From Salinirussus salinus (lineage in GTDB: Archaea > Halobacteriota > Halobacteria > Halobacteriales > Haloarculaceae): a stretch of DNA of 64,000 nucleotides. The stretch spans positions 124,001 through 188,000 of the forward strand of contig NZ_WOWO01000004.1 of the NCBI RefSeq assembly GCF_009831455.1. The letters run 5' to 3'. The translations under genes were made by a program, and so were the position numbers. This document shows, one piece after another, positions 25,172 to 34,076 of this stretch (the first letter of the stretch is position 1; each line of letters begins with the position of its first letter). The notes beneath the pieces are model-generated. The model saw nothing but the letters and a program-made list of their open reading frames with translations, searched no databases and had not been told where the DNA came from.

Positions 25172-26347
25172 ATGGACTCCATTATCGATGATGCCATCGA
25201 GGAGGCCGAGGAGGAGCGGGAGGAGGCGACGAACAGCGCCCCGGAGACCGACGGGACGACTCCCGCCGAGTCGTCCTCGACCGGCGAGCCGTCGACCAGC
25301 GGCCAGATGACCGACGAGGAGCTGGCCGACGTCGTCGAGGACCTGGAGACGAAGATCACGGTCGTCGGCTGTGGCGGGGCCGGCGGCAACACCGTCACGC
25401 GGATGATGGAGGAGGGGATCCACGGGGCGAAGCTCGTGGCCGCGAACACCGACGCCCAGCACCTCGCCGACGAGGTCGACGCCGACACCAAAATCCTGAT
25501 CGGGAAGAAGCGGACCGGCGGCCGCGGGGCCGGCTCTGTCCCGAAGATCGGCGAGGAGGCCGCCCAGGAGAACATCGAGGACATCCAGCAGTCCATCGAC
25601 GGCTCCGACATGGTCTTCGTCACGGCGGGGCTGGGCGGGGGGACCGGTACCGGCGCCGCGCCCGTCGTCGCCCAGGCCGCCCAGGAGGCGGGCGCGCTCA
25701 CCATCTCCATCGTCACCATCCCCTTCACCGCGGAGGGCGAGCGCCGCCGCGCGAACGCCGACGCCGGGCTCGAACGCCTGCGCGCCGTGAGCGACACCGT
25801 CATCGTCGTTCCGAACGACCGCCTGCTCGACTACGCCCCCTCGATGCCTCTGCAGGACGCCTTCAAGATCTGTGACCGGGTGCTGATGCGCTCGGTCAAA
25901 GGGATGACCGAACTGATCACCAAGCCCGGCCTCGTCAACGTCGACTTCGCCGACGTCCGCACCATCATGGAAAACGGCGGCGTCGCGATGATCGGCCTCG
26001 GGGAGTCCGATTCGGAGAACAAGGCCCAGGACTCGATCCGCTCGGCGCTGCGCTCGCCGCTTTTGGACGTGGAGTTCGACGGCGCCTCCTCCGCGCTGGT
26101 CAACGTCGTCGGCGGCCCGGACATGTCCATCGAGGAGGCCGAGGGCGTCGTCGAGGAGATCTACGACCGGATCGACCCCGACGCCCGGATCATCTGGGGC
26201 GCCAGCGTCAACAACCAGTTCGAGGGCAAGATGGAGACGATGATCGTCGTCACCGGTGTCGAGAGCCCCCAGATCTACGGGAAAAGCGAGGCCGAACAGG
26301 AACGCGCCGCCAAGGAACTCGGCGAGGACATCGACTACGTCGAGTAG
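25172..26347 (+). CDS. ftsZ1: cell division protein FtsZ1
   Basis: Encodes 391 residues. An acidic, Ser/Thr-rich N-terminal tail of about 60 residues precedes the tubulin-like GTPase: [12 protein letters not shown], the tubulin signature GGGTGTG at 155-161, and the T7-loop region [14 protein letters not shown]. The C terminus ([14 protein letters not shown]... to IDYVE) fits haloarchaeal FtsZ1, which in Haloferax organises the division ring together with FtsZ2. The following secE-spt5 pair, one gene removed, is the order common in haloarchaea. Translation starts from a good ribosome-binding site. Confidence 0.96.
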   Translation: MDSIIDDAIEEAEEEREEATNSAPETDGTTPAESSSTGEPSTSGQMTDEELADVVEDLETKITVVGCGGAGGNTVTRMMEEGIHGAKLVAANTDAQHLADEVDADTKILIGKKRTGGRGAGSVPKIGEEAAQENIEDIQQSIDGSDMVFVTAGLGGGTGTGAAPVVAQAAQEAGALTISIVTIPFTAEGERRRANADAGLERLRAVSDTVIVVPNDRLLDYAPSMPLQDAFKICDRVLMRSVKGMTELITKPGLVNVDFADVRTIMENGGVAMIGLGESDSENKAQDSIRSALRSPLLDVEFDGASSALVNVVGGPDMSIEEAEGVVEEIYDRIDPDARIIWGASVNNQFEGKMETMIVVTGVESPQIYGKSEAEQERAAKELGEDIDYVE

Positions 26348-26473
26348 CCGCCGGCGTTACGTGGAGTCCAGTCTGTCCGTTTTCCCGTCCGCTCGTTTCA
26401 CACCTCACCTGCCCGCCGCTCCCGCCGTCCGCTCCTACAAGATACTTATTCGCCCCCCGGGATTTCCCGGCGT

Positions 26474-27190
26474 ATGTCACGAACACGGAGCGTGGCACTC
26501 GCCGCCCTGACCCTCCTGGTCCTCTCCGCGGGCTGTGCCGGACTGTTCGGCGGGGAGAGCGAGCAGGCTCGCCAGCTCCAGCAGGCGAGCCTCGACGCGA
26601 TGGGGAGTGTCGATATCTACGAGTTCGAGATGACGATGACGGCCTCGGCCGAGGAGCAGTCGGTCGAGGTGGAGGCGACCGGCGTCGCGAACCGCTCGGC
26701 GCCGCGCTCGACGCTGACGGTCACCGTCGACACGCCACGCGGCGACCAGCGGGTCACCGCCTACCTCGTCGGCGGGACGGCCTACGCCGAGGCCGGCGGC
26801 AGGTGGCAGACCCGGGAGGTCGACCTCGCAGAGCAACGCGACCGCCTCCAGCAGATGGAGGAGATACTGAACGCCTCGACGGTCACCTTCGAGGGCAACA
26901 GCACGCTCGACGGCGAGCCGGTGTCGACGCTGCGCCTCGAGGTGCCCCAGGACAGACTCGACGAGCTGTCCGTGCTGAGCCAGGGCGGCGGCGTCGGCGT
27001 CGCGGACTTCGACTTCACGGAGTTCACCTACACACTGCAGGTCAGCCGCGACGACCACCTCCCCCGGCAGGTCGAGATCGACGCGACCGCGCAGGCGGGC
27101 GGCCGGTCCATCGACCTGACGGGGACGGTCCGGTACAGCGAGTTCGGCCGGCCACAGAACATCACGCTGCCCGGCGACGCGCCGGCCTGA
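26474..27190 (+). CDS. secreted lipoprotein of unknown function
   Basis: Encodes 238 residues. The signal peptide ends in a lipobox LSAGC (Cys at about 21), followed by AGLFGGES. The mature part reads like a LolA/LppX-type beta sheet protein: EFEMTMTASAEEQSVEVEATG, VTAYLVGGTAYAEAGGRWQTREV, with an RYSEFG strand near the end. Such folds carry lipids or act as membrane sensors, but this is inference from pattern only. A TATA-like ACTTATT at about 26442 lies some 27 bases ahead of the ATG, so it probably has its own leaderless transcript. Confidence 0.8.
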   Translation: MSRTRSVALAALTLLVLSAGCAGLFGGESEQARQLQQASLDAMGSVDIYEFEMTMTASAEEQSVEVEATGVANRSAPRSTLTVTVDTPRGDQRVTAYLVGGTAYAEAGGRWQTREVDLAEQRDRLQQMEEILNASTVTFEGNSTLDGEPVSTLRLEVPQDRLDELSVLSQGGGVGVADFDFTEFTYTLQVSRDDHLPRQVEIDATAQAGGRSIDLTGTVRYSEFGRPQNITLPGDAPA

Positions 27191-27287
27191 CTCTCGCGGG
27201 GCCCGCGGGTGTCTCCGCCCCCGTCCCTGCCGCGTGGGGTCGTCAGCCATCAATAGATAGAAAAGCGAGCACAGATTAGGAGCGGGT

Positions 27288-27461
27288 ATGAACACGCCGA
27301 AGGACCTGAGCTCCTACATCAGGGTGCTCAAGCTGGCGAGCACGCCCTCCTGGACGGAGTTCTCTCAGGTGGCCAAGATCGCCGGCGCGGGGATCCTGCT
27401 GGTGGGACTCGTCGGCTTCCTGATCTACGTCTTCATGTACATCATGCCGGGTGGTCCCTGA
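27288..27461 (+). CDS. secE: preprotein translocase subunit SecE
   Basis: Encodes 57 residues, beginning MNTPKDLSSYIRVLKLASTP. An amphipathic helix and a conserved turn (TPSWTEFSQVAKI) precede one membrane helix (about 31-53), the form of archaeal SecE/Sec61 gamma. It completes the SecYE channel for protein export. The stop codon overlaps the ATG of spt5 by one base, the classic secE-nusG arrangement. The 97-base gap upstream shows A-rich sequence (GATAGAAAA) at about -30. Confidence 0.92.
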   Translation: MNTPKDLSSYIRVLKLASTPSWTEFSQVAKIAGAGILLVGLVGFLIYVFMYIMPGGP

Positions 27462-27898
27462 TGGGTATCTACGCCGTCAAGACCACCGCGAGCCAGGAGC
27501 GGACCGTCGCGGACATGATCATGAACCGCGAGGAGGAGTCGGTCCACGCCGCGCTGGCGCCGGATTCGGTCACCTCATACGTGATGGTCGAGGCCGACGA
27601 CCCCGCGGTCTTCGACCGCATCCTCGACGAGATCCCACACGCCAACGGCGTCGTGCCGGGCGAGACCTCCATGTCCGAGGTCGAGCACTTTCTCTCGCCG
27701 ACCCCCGACGTCGAGGGGATCGCCGAGGGCGACATCGTCGAACTCATCGCCGGCCCCTTCAAGGGCGAGAAGGCCCAGGTCCAGCGCATCGACGAGGGCA
27801 AAGACCAGGTGACCGTCGAACTCTACGAGGCGACCGTTCCCATCCCCGTCACCGTGCGCGGCGACCAGATCCGCGTGTTAGATTCCGAAGAGCGATAG
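27461..27898 (+). CDS. spt5: transcription elongation factor Spt5
   Basis: Encodes 145 residues. An NGN domain (IYAVKTTASQERTVADMI through SMSEVEHFL) is followed by one KOW domain (IAEGDIVELIAGPFKGEKAQVQRID). Archaeal Spt5 pairs with Spt4 on the RNA polymerase clamp and raises processivity. Older annotation calls it NusG. It is translationally coupled to secE. It is the last gene of this run; a set of hairpins follows within 70 bases. Confidence 0.95.
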   Translation: MGIYAVKTTASQERTVADMIMNREEESVHAALAPDSVTSYVMVEADDPAVFDRILDEIPHANGVVPGETSMSEVEHFLSPTPDVEGIAEGDIVELIAGPFKGEKAQVQRIDEGKDQVTVELYEATVPIPVTVRGDQIRVLDSEER

Positions 27899-27966
27899 GT
27901 CCAAGAGCAGCCAAGCGGCGACAAGTCTCTGGCTCTGCAGACACAACGAATACCAGCCGTTAGGCC

Positions 27967-28073
27967 GGGCGCGCGGTTCATCGCGCGCCCACGGGGAAGG
28001 GCAGGCTGACCACGAGCATCCGCGCGAACGGAGTGAGCGCGGTTCACTCGGCGCGACTACAAGGAGCGCCGAG
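27967..28073. repeat. three consecutive hairpins after spt5
   Basis: Perfect stems occur at 27967-27990 (9 bp, GGGCGCGCG/CGCGCGCCC), 28020-28042 (6 bp CCGCGC/GCGCGG, loop GAACGGAGTGA) and 28047-28073 (8 bp CTCGGCGC/GCGCCGAG, loop GACTACAAGGA). The second loop is identical to one at 17125-17135, although the stem differs. They lie between the convergent genes spt5 and the zinc protein at 28149 and could end transcription from both sides. Confidence 0.8.
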
Positions 28074-28084
28074 GTCGTTTTGTA

Positions 28085-28152
28085 CTAAATTTTTGCGAGC
28101 GGGGGTACCGCAGCGCCCCCGGCGCGAGGATACCCCCGAAGTAAAAATTTAG
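28085..28152. repeat. 68-base interrupted palindrome with AT-rich outer arms
   Basis: Outer arms CTAAATTTTT (28085-28094) and AAAAATTTAG (28143-28152) are perfect complements. Inner arms GGGGGTA (28101-28107) and TACCCCC (28131-28137) also pair, around a GC-rich centre. The right arm contains the stop codon of the minus-strand gene. Read from either strand, the long hairpin ends in a T-run, so it may act as a two-way terminator; a small mobile element is the alternative. Confidence 0.75.
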
Positions 28153-28442
28153 TTGTTCTCGAGCCGGTCGACGACCTCGCGGATGTCGGCCTCGGCCTCG
28201 ATGGCCTCCTTGACGCTCTCGCGGCGCCGGACGTCGCCGGCGTCGGCGTCGTAGGCTCGGACGTACTCGGCGCGGGAGTGCTCGTCGAAGGCGTGACGGA
28301 TCGCGAAGTAGCCGTCGGGGACGACCGCGCCACAGACCTTGCACTCGATGCGGTCGTGGGCCGTGGCCTGGTGAACGATGAGGTCCTCGACGCGGTCGAA
28401 GACTTCCTCGTCGCCCTCGATCGCACATTCCCAGCGCGCCAT
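28149..28442 (-). CDS. small C2H2-type zinc-finger protein (DUF7565-like)
   Basis: Encodes 97 residues. An N-terminal WECAIEG element and the unit CKVCGAVVPDG...IRHAFDEH give a C2H2-like zinc site (Cys34, Cys37, His49, His54), with an extra HQATAH histidine pair before it. The C-terminal half is acidic and helical. The family is common in haloarchaea, recalled as DUF7565 (unverified), with no known function. The stop codon is embedded in the palindrome above. It is 72 bases from gnd on the same strand. Confidence 0.78.
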   Translation of the reverse strand: MARWECAIEGDEEVFDRVEDLIVHQATAHDRIECKVCGAVVPDGYFAIRHAFDEHSRAEYVRAYDADAGDVRRRESVKEAIEAEADIREVVDRLENN

Positions 28443-28514
28443 GTGCGGTGGGTGGCGAGCCCGGGATAAAACCGTTCCGACGCCGGCGGGCTGTTCCCGG
28501 GTGCCGGACCGGTG

Positions 28515-29435
28515 TTACCGCCGGGCAACCTCGTGGCGGCCAAATCCGTACCGCAGGCGGTTCGCCAGCCGCCGGGAGAACCGCCCCTCGCCGGGCTCGT
28601 CCGCGGCGTCGCCGGTCGTCCGGGAGCCGAAGCGCTCGGCCAGCGCCGCGTAGATCAGGGGGAGGGGGACCTCCTGTTCGAGGGCCTCCTGGACGGTCCA
28701 GGTGCCCGTGGAGCCGCCGGTGACGTGGTCGGCGACGTCCCCGAGGTCCGACCCCTCCTCGCGGAAGGCCTCCTCGCAGAGTTCCAGCAGCCACGACCGG
28801 ATGACGGCGCCGTTGTTCCACGTGCGGGCCACGGCCTCCAGGTCCAGGTCGTAGCGCCCCTCGTGGAGGAGTTCGAACCCCTCGCCGTAGGCCTGCATCA
28901 GCGCGTACTCGACGCCGTTGTGAACCATCTTCACGTAGTGGCCCGCACCGGCGGGCCCCATCCGGGCGTGACCGTCGGGGCCGGTGGCGACGGCGTCGAA
29001 GACCGGCTCCAGTTCCTCGTAGGCCCACTCCGGGCCGCCGACCATCAGCGAGAAGCCCAGTTCCGCGCCCGCGGGTCCGCCGGAGGTGCCACAGTCGAGG
29101 TAGGCGGCCTCGGTGGCCTCGGCCCGGCGGACCGAGTCCTCGAAGTGGGAGTTGCCCCCGTCGACGACGATGTCGTCGCCGTCGAGGTGACCTTCGAGGT
29201 CCTCCAGTGCGGCGTCGACGGGTTCGCCGGCGGGGACCATCAGCCAGACCCGCGTGTCGGGACCGAGCCGGTCGACGAGGTCGGGGATCGATTCCGCGGG
29301 CTCGGCGCCGTCGTTGGCGACCGCGCCGACGGCCTCGTAGTCGACGTCGTAGGCGACGACGTCGTGGCCTCCCTCGATGGCCCGCCGGGCGACGATCCGT
29401 CCCATCCGCCCGAGTCCGATGATGCCCAGTTCCAT
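28515..29435 (-). CDS. gnd: 6-phosphogluconate dehydrogenase, decarboxylating
   Basis: Encodes 306 residues. The Rossmann domain starts ELGIIGLGRMGRIVARRA. Substrate and catalytic elements include GGNSHFEDSVRRAEA, DCGTSGGPAG and the lysine in YVKMVHNGVEYALMQAYGEG. At about 300 residues it belongs to the short form of the enzyme. It converts 6-phosphogluconate to ribulose 5-phosphate and CO2; in haloarchaea this supplies pentose phosphates through an oxidative route. The ATG at 29435 was chosen because the family begins right at this strand. Confidence 0.94.
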   Translation of the reverse strand: MELGIIGLGRMGRIVARRAIEGGHDVVAYDVDYEAVGAVANDGAEPAESIPDLVDRLGPDTRVWLMVPAGEPVDAALEDLEGHLDGDDIVVDGGNSHFEDSVRRAEATEAAYLDCGTSGGPAGAELGFSLMVGGPEWAYEELEPVFDAVATGPDGHARMGPAGAGHYVKMVHNGVEYALMQAYGEGFELLHEGRYDLDLEAVARTWNNGAVIRSWLLELCEEAFREEGSDLGDVADHVTGGSTGTWTVQEALEQEVPLPLIYAALAERFGSRTTGDAADEPGEGRFSRRLANRLRYGFGRHEVARR

Positions 29436-29500
29436 ACGGAGTGGTCGACCGGCGGGCAGGTAGGGGTTGTGGTCGCCGGCGCGGGCGCCGCCTGTGGGAT

Positions 29501-30127
29501 TCAGCCTCCCTCGGCCGACGTTCGCCGGACCCCGGCGATGTAGGCGGAGTTGGTGCTGTACCGGCGCTCGAAGACCGTCTCGTGGACGAACTCGACGGAC
29601 CATCCCGGCCGGTCGAAGCGGGCGCGCAACTCCGCGGGCGAGAGTCCGTAGATGCTCCGGTCCCGGCGGGCGTCCCCGAGCACGCAGTACAGCCCGCCGG
29701 CCCGGAGCACCGTTTCCAGCCCGTCGACGAAGCGCTCGCGCTCGGCCTCACCGAGAACGTGAAACATCGCACAGTCCAGTACCGTCCGGAACGCGAACCC
29801 GAGGTCGGCCAGCCGGTCGAGCGCCAGCGCGTCCCAGACCAGAAACCGGGCGTCCAGCCCCCGCCGGCGGGCCTTCGCGCGGGCCCGGGCGACCGCGCGC
29901 CGCGAGAGGTCGACCCCCAGCACCGCCAGCCCGCGGTTGGCGAGATACAGGGAGAGTTCGCCCGTGCCACAGCCCACTTCGAGGACCGGTCCCTCGACGT
30001 AGCCGGCCTCCGCGAGCGCGAGGAAGGCCCGCTGGGGGCGGCCGATGTCCCAGTTGGGCACCCCGGCGTAGGCGGCGTCGTAGACGTCGACCAGCGGGCC
30101 GGCCGGTCGCGGGGGGACGGCGGTCAT
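29501..30127 (-). CDS. class I SAM-dependent methyltransferase
   Basis: Encodes 208 residues. The SAM-binding motif I is LEVGCGTGELSLYLA, with motif II VLGVDLSRRAV and a later LRAGGLYCVLGDA. The N-terminal DVYDAAYAGVPNWDIGRPQ resembles small thiopurine/thiol methyltransferase-like proteins, but the substrate is not known. It lies upstream of gnd on the same strand with a 65-base gap. The start region faces the valS promoter, leaving 289 bases between the divergent genes, nearly all of it accounted for by the valS leader. Confidence 0.88.
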   Translation of the reverse strand: MTAVPPRPAGPLVDVYDAAYAGVPNWDIGRPQRAFLALAEAGYVEGPVLEVGCGTGELSLYLANRGLAVLGVDLSRRAVARARAKARRRGLDARFLVWDALALDRLADLGFAFRTVLDCAMFHVLGEAERERFVDGLETVLRAGGLYCVLGDARRDRSIYGLSPAELRARFDRPGWSVEFVHETVFERRYSTNSAYIAGVRRTSAEGG

Positions 30128-30253
30128 CCCGCGTCACCACCGGTCGTGGCCCTGGTCGAGTGGTCCATGCCCGACGGTTGGGTCGGGGGCGTCCTATAGC
30201 TACGGCCCGCGAGCCCCTCGCGTTCCCGGGTGTGGCGGTGTCGTAAGCGAAAA

Positions 30254-30260
30254 TTTATAT
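30254..30260 (+). promoter_or_regulatory. TATA box of the valS transcript
   Basis: TTTATAT, preceded by an A-rich BRE-like CGAAAA, is centred about 28 bases ahead of an ATG at 30284 but 160 bases ahead of valS. The predicted start therefore gives valS a leader of about 133 bases, which is unusual in haloarchaea. Confidence 0.7.
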
Positions 30261-30283
30261 CCGCGACCTCCCAGCCGACACAC

Positions 30284-30325
30284 ATGGACGTGGTTGCGTC
30301 GGTAGTACGTGCGCCGGCACGGTAG
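30284..30325 (+). CDS. candidate valine-rich leader peptide of valS
   Basis: A 13-codon frame, MDVVASVVRAPAR, begins exactly where the TATA box predicts transcription to start, so it could be translated as a leaderless ORF. Four of the 13 codons are valine (GTG, GTT, GTA, GTA); GTT and GTA look uncommon here, where GTC and GTG dominate. It ends in TAG 91 bases before the valyl-tRNA synthetase gene. The design recalls bacterial attenuator peptides. I found a 6-base complement to the valine region (GTCGGT, 30298-30303) at 30379-30384 but no clear terminator pair. Its role is inference; a chance ORF is possible. Confidence 0.45.
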   Translation: MDVVASVVRAPAR

Positions 30326-30416
30326 CCGCCGTTTTCGGGCCGCCTGGCACCTCTCGAACGGGCCCAGCCGCGACAGACACCGACAGCTACGGACACACGT
30401 GCGAACCTGACAAACT

Positions 30417-33095
30417 ATGACTGACCTACCGGACAGCTACGAGGCCGAGACCGTCGAGGCGAAGTGGCGCGAGGAGTGGCAGGAGATGGATGTCTACGAG
30501 TACGAGGATACGGGAAGCCCCGACTACGTCGTCGACACCCCGCCGCCCTATCCGACGGGGAACCTCCACATCGGCAACGCCCTGGGGTGGTGTTACATGG
30601 ACTTCGCCGCCCGGTACAGGCGCCTGCAGGGGTACGACGTGAAGTTCCCACAGGGGTGGGACTGTCACGGGCTCCCCACGGAGGTCAAAGTCGAGGAGAA
30701 CAACGACCTCCACCGGACGGACGTCCCCCGCGACGAGTTCCGGCAGATGTGCATCGACCACACCGAAGAACAGATCGACGCGATGAAGGAGACGATGCAC
30801 ACGCTGGGGTTCTCCCAGGACTGGTCGACGGAGTACAAGACCATGGACCCCGACTACTGGGGGGAGACCCAGCGCTCCTTCGTCCGGATGGCCGACAGCG
30901 ACTACGTCTACCGCGACGAGCATCCCGTCAACTGGTGTCCCCGGTGTGAGACCGCCATCGCCGACGCCGAGGTCGAGACGGAGGAGGGCGTCGACGGGAC
31001 GCTGTACTACATCACCTTCCCCGCCGTCGACGGTGGCGAGGATATCGAGATCGCAACCACGCGCCCCGAGTTGCTCGCGGCCTGCGTCTCGATGGCCGTC
31101 CACCCCGACGACGACCGCTATGCCGACCGGGTGGGCGAGACCTTCGAGGTCCCCCTGTTCGGCCAGGAGGTCGAACTCATCGCCGACGAGGACGCCGACG
31201 CCGACTTCGGGACCGGCGCCGTGATGATCTGCACCTTCGGGGACAAGCAGGACGTCGACTGGTGGGCCGAGCACGACCTGGATCTGCGGCCTGTCGTCAC
31301 CGAGGACGGCCACCTCGGCGAGGCGGCCGGCGAGTACGCCGGGATGGGGATCGACGAGGCAAAGGAGGCTGTCGCCGCGGACCTGGAGGCCGAGGGCTAC
31401 CTGAACGACACCGAGCCGACCGAGCAGAACGTCGGCCAGTGCTGGCGGTGTGACACCCCCATCGAGATCCTCTCGAAAGAGCAGTGGTTCGTCGAGGTCG
31501 ACCGGGCGGAGATCCTCGAGCACGCCCGGGAGGTCGAGTGGATCCCCGAGCACATGTACGACCGCCTGGAGGACTGGACCGAGGGGATGGAGTGGGACTG
31601 GGTCATCTCCCGCCAGCGCGTGTTCGCCACTCCGATCCCGGCGTGGTTCTGTGGCGACTGCGGGCACACCTACATCGCCGGCGAGGACGAACTGCCCGTC
31701 GAGCCGACCGACGAGGCCCCCGCCGTCGACGCCTGCCCGGAGTGTGGGGCGGGCGCGGCTCCGGAGGAGTCGCGGGATGGAGGCGGCGAAGCCGCCGGAA
31801 CCCACTGGCACGGCGAGACCGACGTGATGGACACGTGGATGGACTCCTCGATCTCGGCGCTGTACGTCGGCGGCTGGCCCGACGCGGACTTTTCGCCGGT
31901 CCAGTTGCGCGAGCAGGGCCACGACATCATCCGGACGTGGGCCTTCTACACCATCCTCCGGACTGCGGCGCTGGAAGGGGAGATCCCCTGGGAGGAGGCA
32001 CTCATCAACGGGATGGTCTTCGGCGAGGACGGCAACAAGATGTCCAAATCCAGGGGCAACTTCGTCCAGCCCGAGGAGGCCGTCGAGGAGTACTCTGCGG
32101 ACGCCTTCCGGCAGGCGATGGCGCTGGGCGGCCAGCCCGGCTCGGACATCCAGTTCCAGTGGAAGGAGGTCAAGTCGGCGAGCAGGTTCGGGACGAAGGT
32201 CTGGAACATCACCCGCTTCGCGGCCGGGCATCTGGACGACGAGCGCGAGCCGCTCGCCGACCCCGCCTACCGCGACGTCGACCGGTGGGTGCTCTCGCGG
32301 TGTGCCGACGTCGCCGAGGCCGTCCAGACACACATGGACGAGTACCGCTTCGACGCCGCCCTCCAGGAGCTGCGCGATTTCGTCTGGCACGACCTGGCCG
32401 ACGACTACCTCGAACTGATCAAGGGGCGGCTCTACGAGGGCCGCCCCGGGGAACGGGACGCCGCCCGGCAGGCCCTCTTTACGGCCCTGTCGGCCTCGCT
32501 GCGGATGCTCTCGCCGTTTGCCCCGTTCCTGACAGAGGAGGCCTGGCGGGCCCTGCCCGGCACCGAGGGGAGCGTCCACGCCGGCGCCTGGCCCGACCTG
32601 GAGTTCGACGATGACGGGGCCGAGGTTGCGGGGGAGCTCATCGCCGATGTCGCCTCGACGGTCCGTTCCTGGAAGTCCGACCAGGGGATGGCGCTGAACG
32701 CCGAACTCGAGAAGGTGGAGGTCTACCCCGACGAGACCCCCGAGGCGGCGGTCGACACCTACGACCTCTCGGAGGCAGTCAACGGCCCCGTCCACGTCCG
32801 CGAGGGCGAGCCGACCGTCGAACTCGTCCCCGTCGAGGTCGAGCCCGACCACGCGACCATCGGACCGGAGTTCCGCGACCAGGCCGGCCAGGTCATCGCC
32901 GCCCTGGAGGCGATGGACCCCACCGAGGTCCGCGACCAGCAGCGTTACGAGGAGGAGATCGAAGTCGACCTGGGAGAGGAAGTGGCTGTCGTCCCCGGAG
33001 AGGCCGTCACCGTCCGCGAGGAACACCGCGCCGAATCCGGGGAGGAGGTGACCGTGCTCGAGGGCGAGCGCGCGACCGTGCTGGTCTACGCCTGA
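30417..33095 (+). CDS. valS: valyl-tRNA synthetase
   Basis: Encodes 892 residues. Class I signatures are HIGN (51-54) after PPPYPTGNL, and KMSKS (541-545) followed by RGNFVQPEE, which is typical for ValRS. Zinc knuckles appear as CPRC, CWRC and CGDC...CPEC. The editing (CP1) domain contains ATTRPELL. The anticodon-binding domain follows from about 610. It charges tRNA-Val and edits Thr-tRNA. One long antisense frame covers the whole gene but is a high-GC shadow. Transcription seems to start about 133 bases upstream with a possible leader peptide. Confidence 0.96.
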   Translation: MTDLPDSYEAETVEAKWREEWQEMDVYEYEDTGSPDYVVDTPPPYPTGNLHIGNALGWCYMDFAARYRRLQGYDVKFPQGWDCHGLPTEVKVEENNDLHRTDVPRDEFRQMCIDHTEEQIDAMKETMHTLGFSQDWSTEYKTMDPDYWGETQRSFVRMADSDYVYRDEHPVNWCPRCETAIADAEVETEEGVDGTLYYITFPAVDGGEDIEIATTRPELLAACVSMAVHPDDDRYADRVGETFEVPLFGQEVELIADEDADADFGTGAVMICTFGDKQDVDWWAEHDLDLRPVVTEDGHLGEAAGEYAGMGIDEAKEAVAADLEAEGYLNDTEPTEQNVGQCWRCDTPIEILSKEQWFVEVDRAEILEHAREVEWIPEHMYDRLEDWTEGMEWDWVISRQRVFATPIPAWFCGDCGHTYIAGEDELPVEPTDEAPAVDACPECGAGAAPEESRDGGGEAAGTHWHGETDVMDTWMDSSISALYVGGWPDADFSPVQLREQGHDIIRTWAFYTILRTAALEGEIPWEEALINGMVFGEDGNKMSKSRGNFVQPEEAVEEYSADAFRQAMALGGQPGSDIQFQWKEVKSASRFGTKVWNITRFAAGHLDDEREPLADPAYRDVDRWVLSRCADVAEAVQTHMDEYRFDAALQELRDFVWHDLADDYLELIKGRLYEGRPGERDAARQALFTALSASLRMLSPFAPFLTEEAWRALPGTEGSVHAGAWPDLEFDDDGAEVAGELIADVASTVRSWKSDQGMALNAELEKVEVYPDETPEAAVDTYDLSEAVNGPVHVREGEPTVELVPVEVEPDHATIGPEFRDQAGQVIAALEAMDPTEVRDQQRYEEEIEVDLGEEVAVVPGEAVTVREEHRAESGEEVTVLEGERATVLVYA

Positions 33096-33182
33096 CCGCC
33101 CCGACCGCTGGCGGCGCTTCTCCCGCTCCGTCCGGCCCCGCATCCAGTAACGTTTAGAGACTCGAACCGGTACGTGTCGGTA

Positions 33183-34016
33183 ATGACAGAGGAACCGGCG
33201 GGTAGCCAGCACGGCGACAGCCCGCCAGGGCCGGCGGAGGGCATCGAGGGGGGTGGACCCGGGGCCCGCTCCGGCAGCCCCGGTGGCGACGGTTCCAGCG
33301 ACGACTGCGCCGGTCACGACGGCCCCGGTGGCGGGGAACCGGCCGTCCGTACCGACGGCGGCTCGTTCGGCACCGCGCCGGAGACGCCCGTCGGCGGCCG
33401 GCTGTTCGACCACCTGTCGCTCCGGCCGGGTCTGCTGCTCGGGATGGTCGCGTTCGTCGGCACCTACGCGGTGATGTACTCGCTTCGGGCCGAGCGGGTC
33501 GCCAGCGCGGTCGCGGGCCTCCCGCTCGCGCTCTCGGCGTCGACCCCGGAGATCCCGCAGGTCGTCGGCTGGCTCGTCTACCGCGCCCACTTCGTTCCGA
33601 TCGAGTACTCCGTTACCGGCGCCGGTAGCGACTCCGGCGAGCTGAGCTTCGGCGCCTTCCCGGGGGCCGGCGACCTCGTCGCGGCGCTCGAGCCGGGGTT
33701 GCTCCTCTTTGTCCCCCTCTTCATGCTCTTCATCTGTGGCTTCTACACCGCCATCGAGTGTGACGTCACGACGCCGAAGACGGGCGCCGTGGCGGGTGCG
33801 AGCGTCGTCGTCGGCTACCTCCTGCTCGTGGTCGTCGCCGTCGCCGCGCTCACCTGGAGCCTCTCGCTGGCGGTGTTCAACCTCACCGTCACCGCCTCCA
33901 TCGGCCCGGGAGAGGTCCAGGCCGTGTTCATCGCGGGCGTGGTCTACCCCCTGGTGGGGGGCGCGCTCGGCGGCGCCGCGGCCGGCGCAGTGGCCGACTG
34001 GTCCCCGACGGGGTGA
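33183..34016 (+). CDS. haloarchaeal membrane protein of unknown function (DUF7978-like)
   Basis: Encodes 277 residues. About 75 disordered Gly/Pro/Ser/Asp residues precede four membrane helices (near 80-100, 162-185, 197-222 and 238-262). Sequence phrases such as FVGTYAVMYSL, GWLVYRAHFVPIEY and GGALGGAAAGA are conserved-looking but carry no known motif. A TATA-like GTTTAGAG lies about 30 bases ahead of the ATG; a GTG three codons earlier is an alternative start. I recall similar proteins as DUF7978 (unverified). It shows no obvious link to valS upstream or rimI downstream. Confidence 0.75.
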   Translation: MTEEPAGSQHGDSPPGPAEGIEGGGPGARSGSPGGDGSSDDCAGHDGPGGGEPAVRTDGGSFGTAPETPVGGRLFDHLSLRPGLLLGMVAFVGTYAVMYSLRAERVASAVAGLPLALSASTPEIPQVVGWLVYRAHFVPIEYSVTGAGSDSGELSFGAFPGAGDLVAALEPGLLLFVPLFMLFICGFYTAIECDVTTPKTGAVAGASVVVGYLLLVVVAVAALTWSLSLAVFNLTVTASIGPGEVQAVFIAGVVYPLVGGALGGAAAGAVADWSPTG

Positions 34017-34076
34017 CCCGCTCGGGGCGGTGTCCCCGTCGCCACGCATATGTAGCCACGCGCCGTAGCCGTCGGC

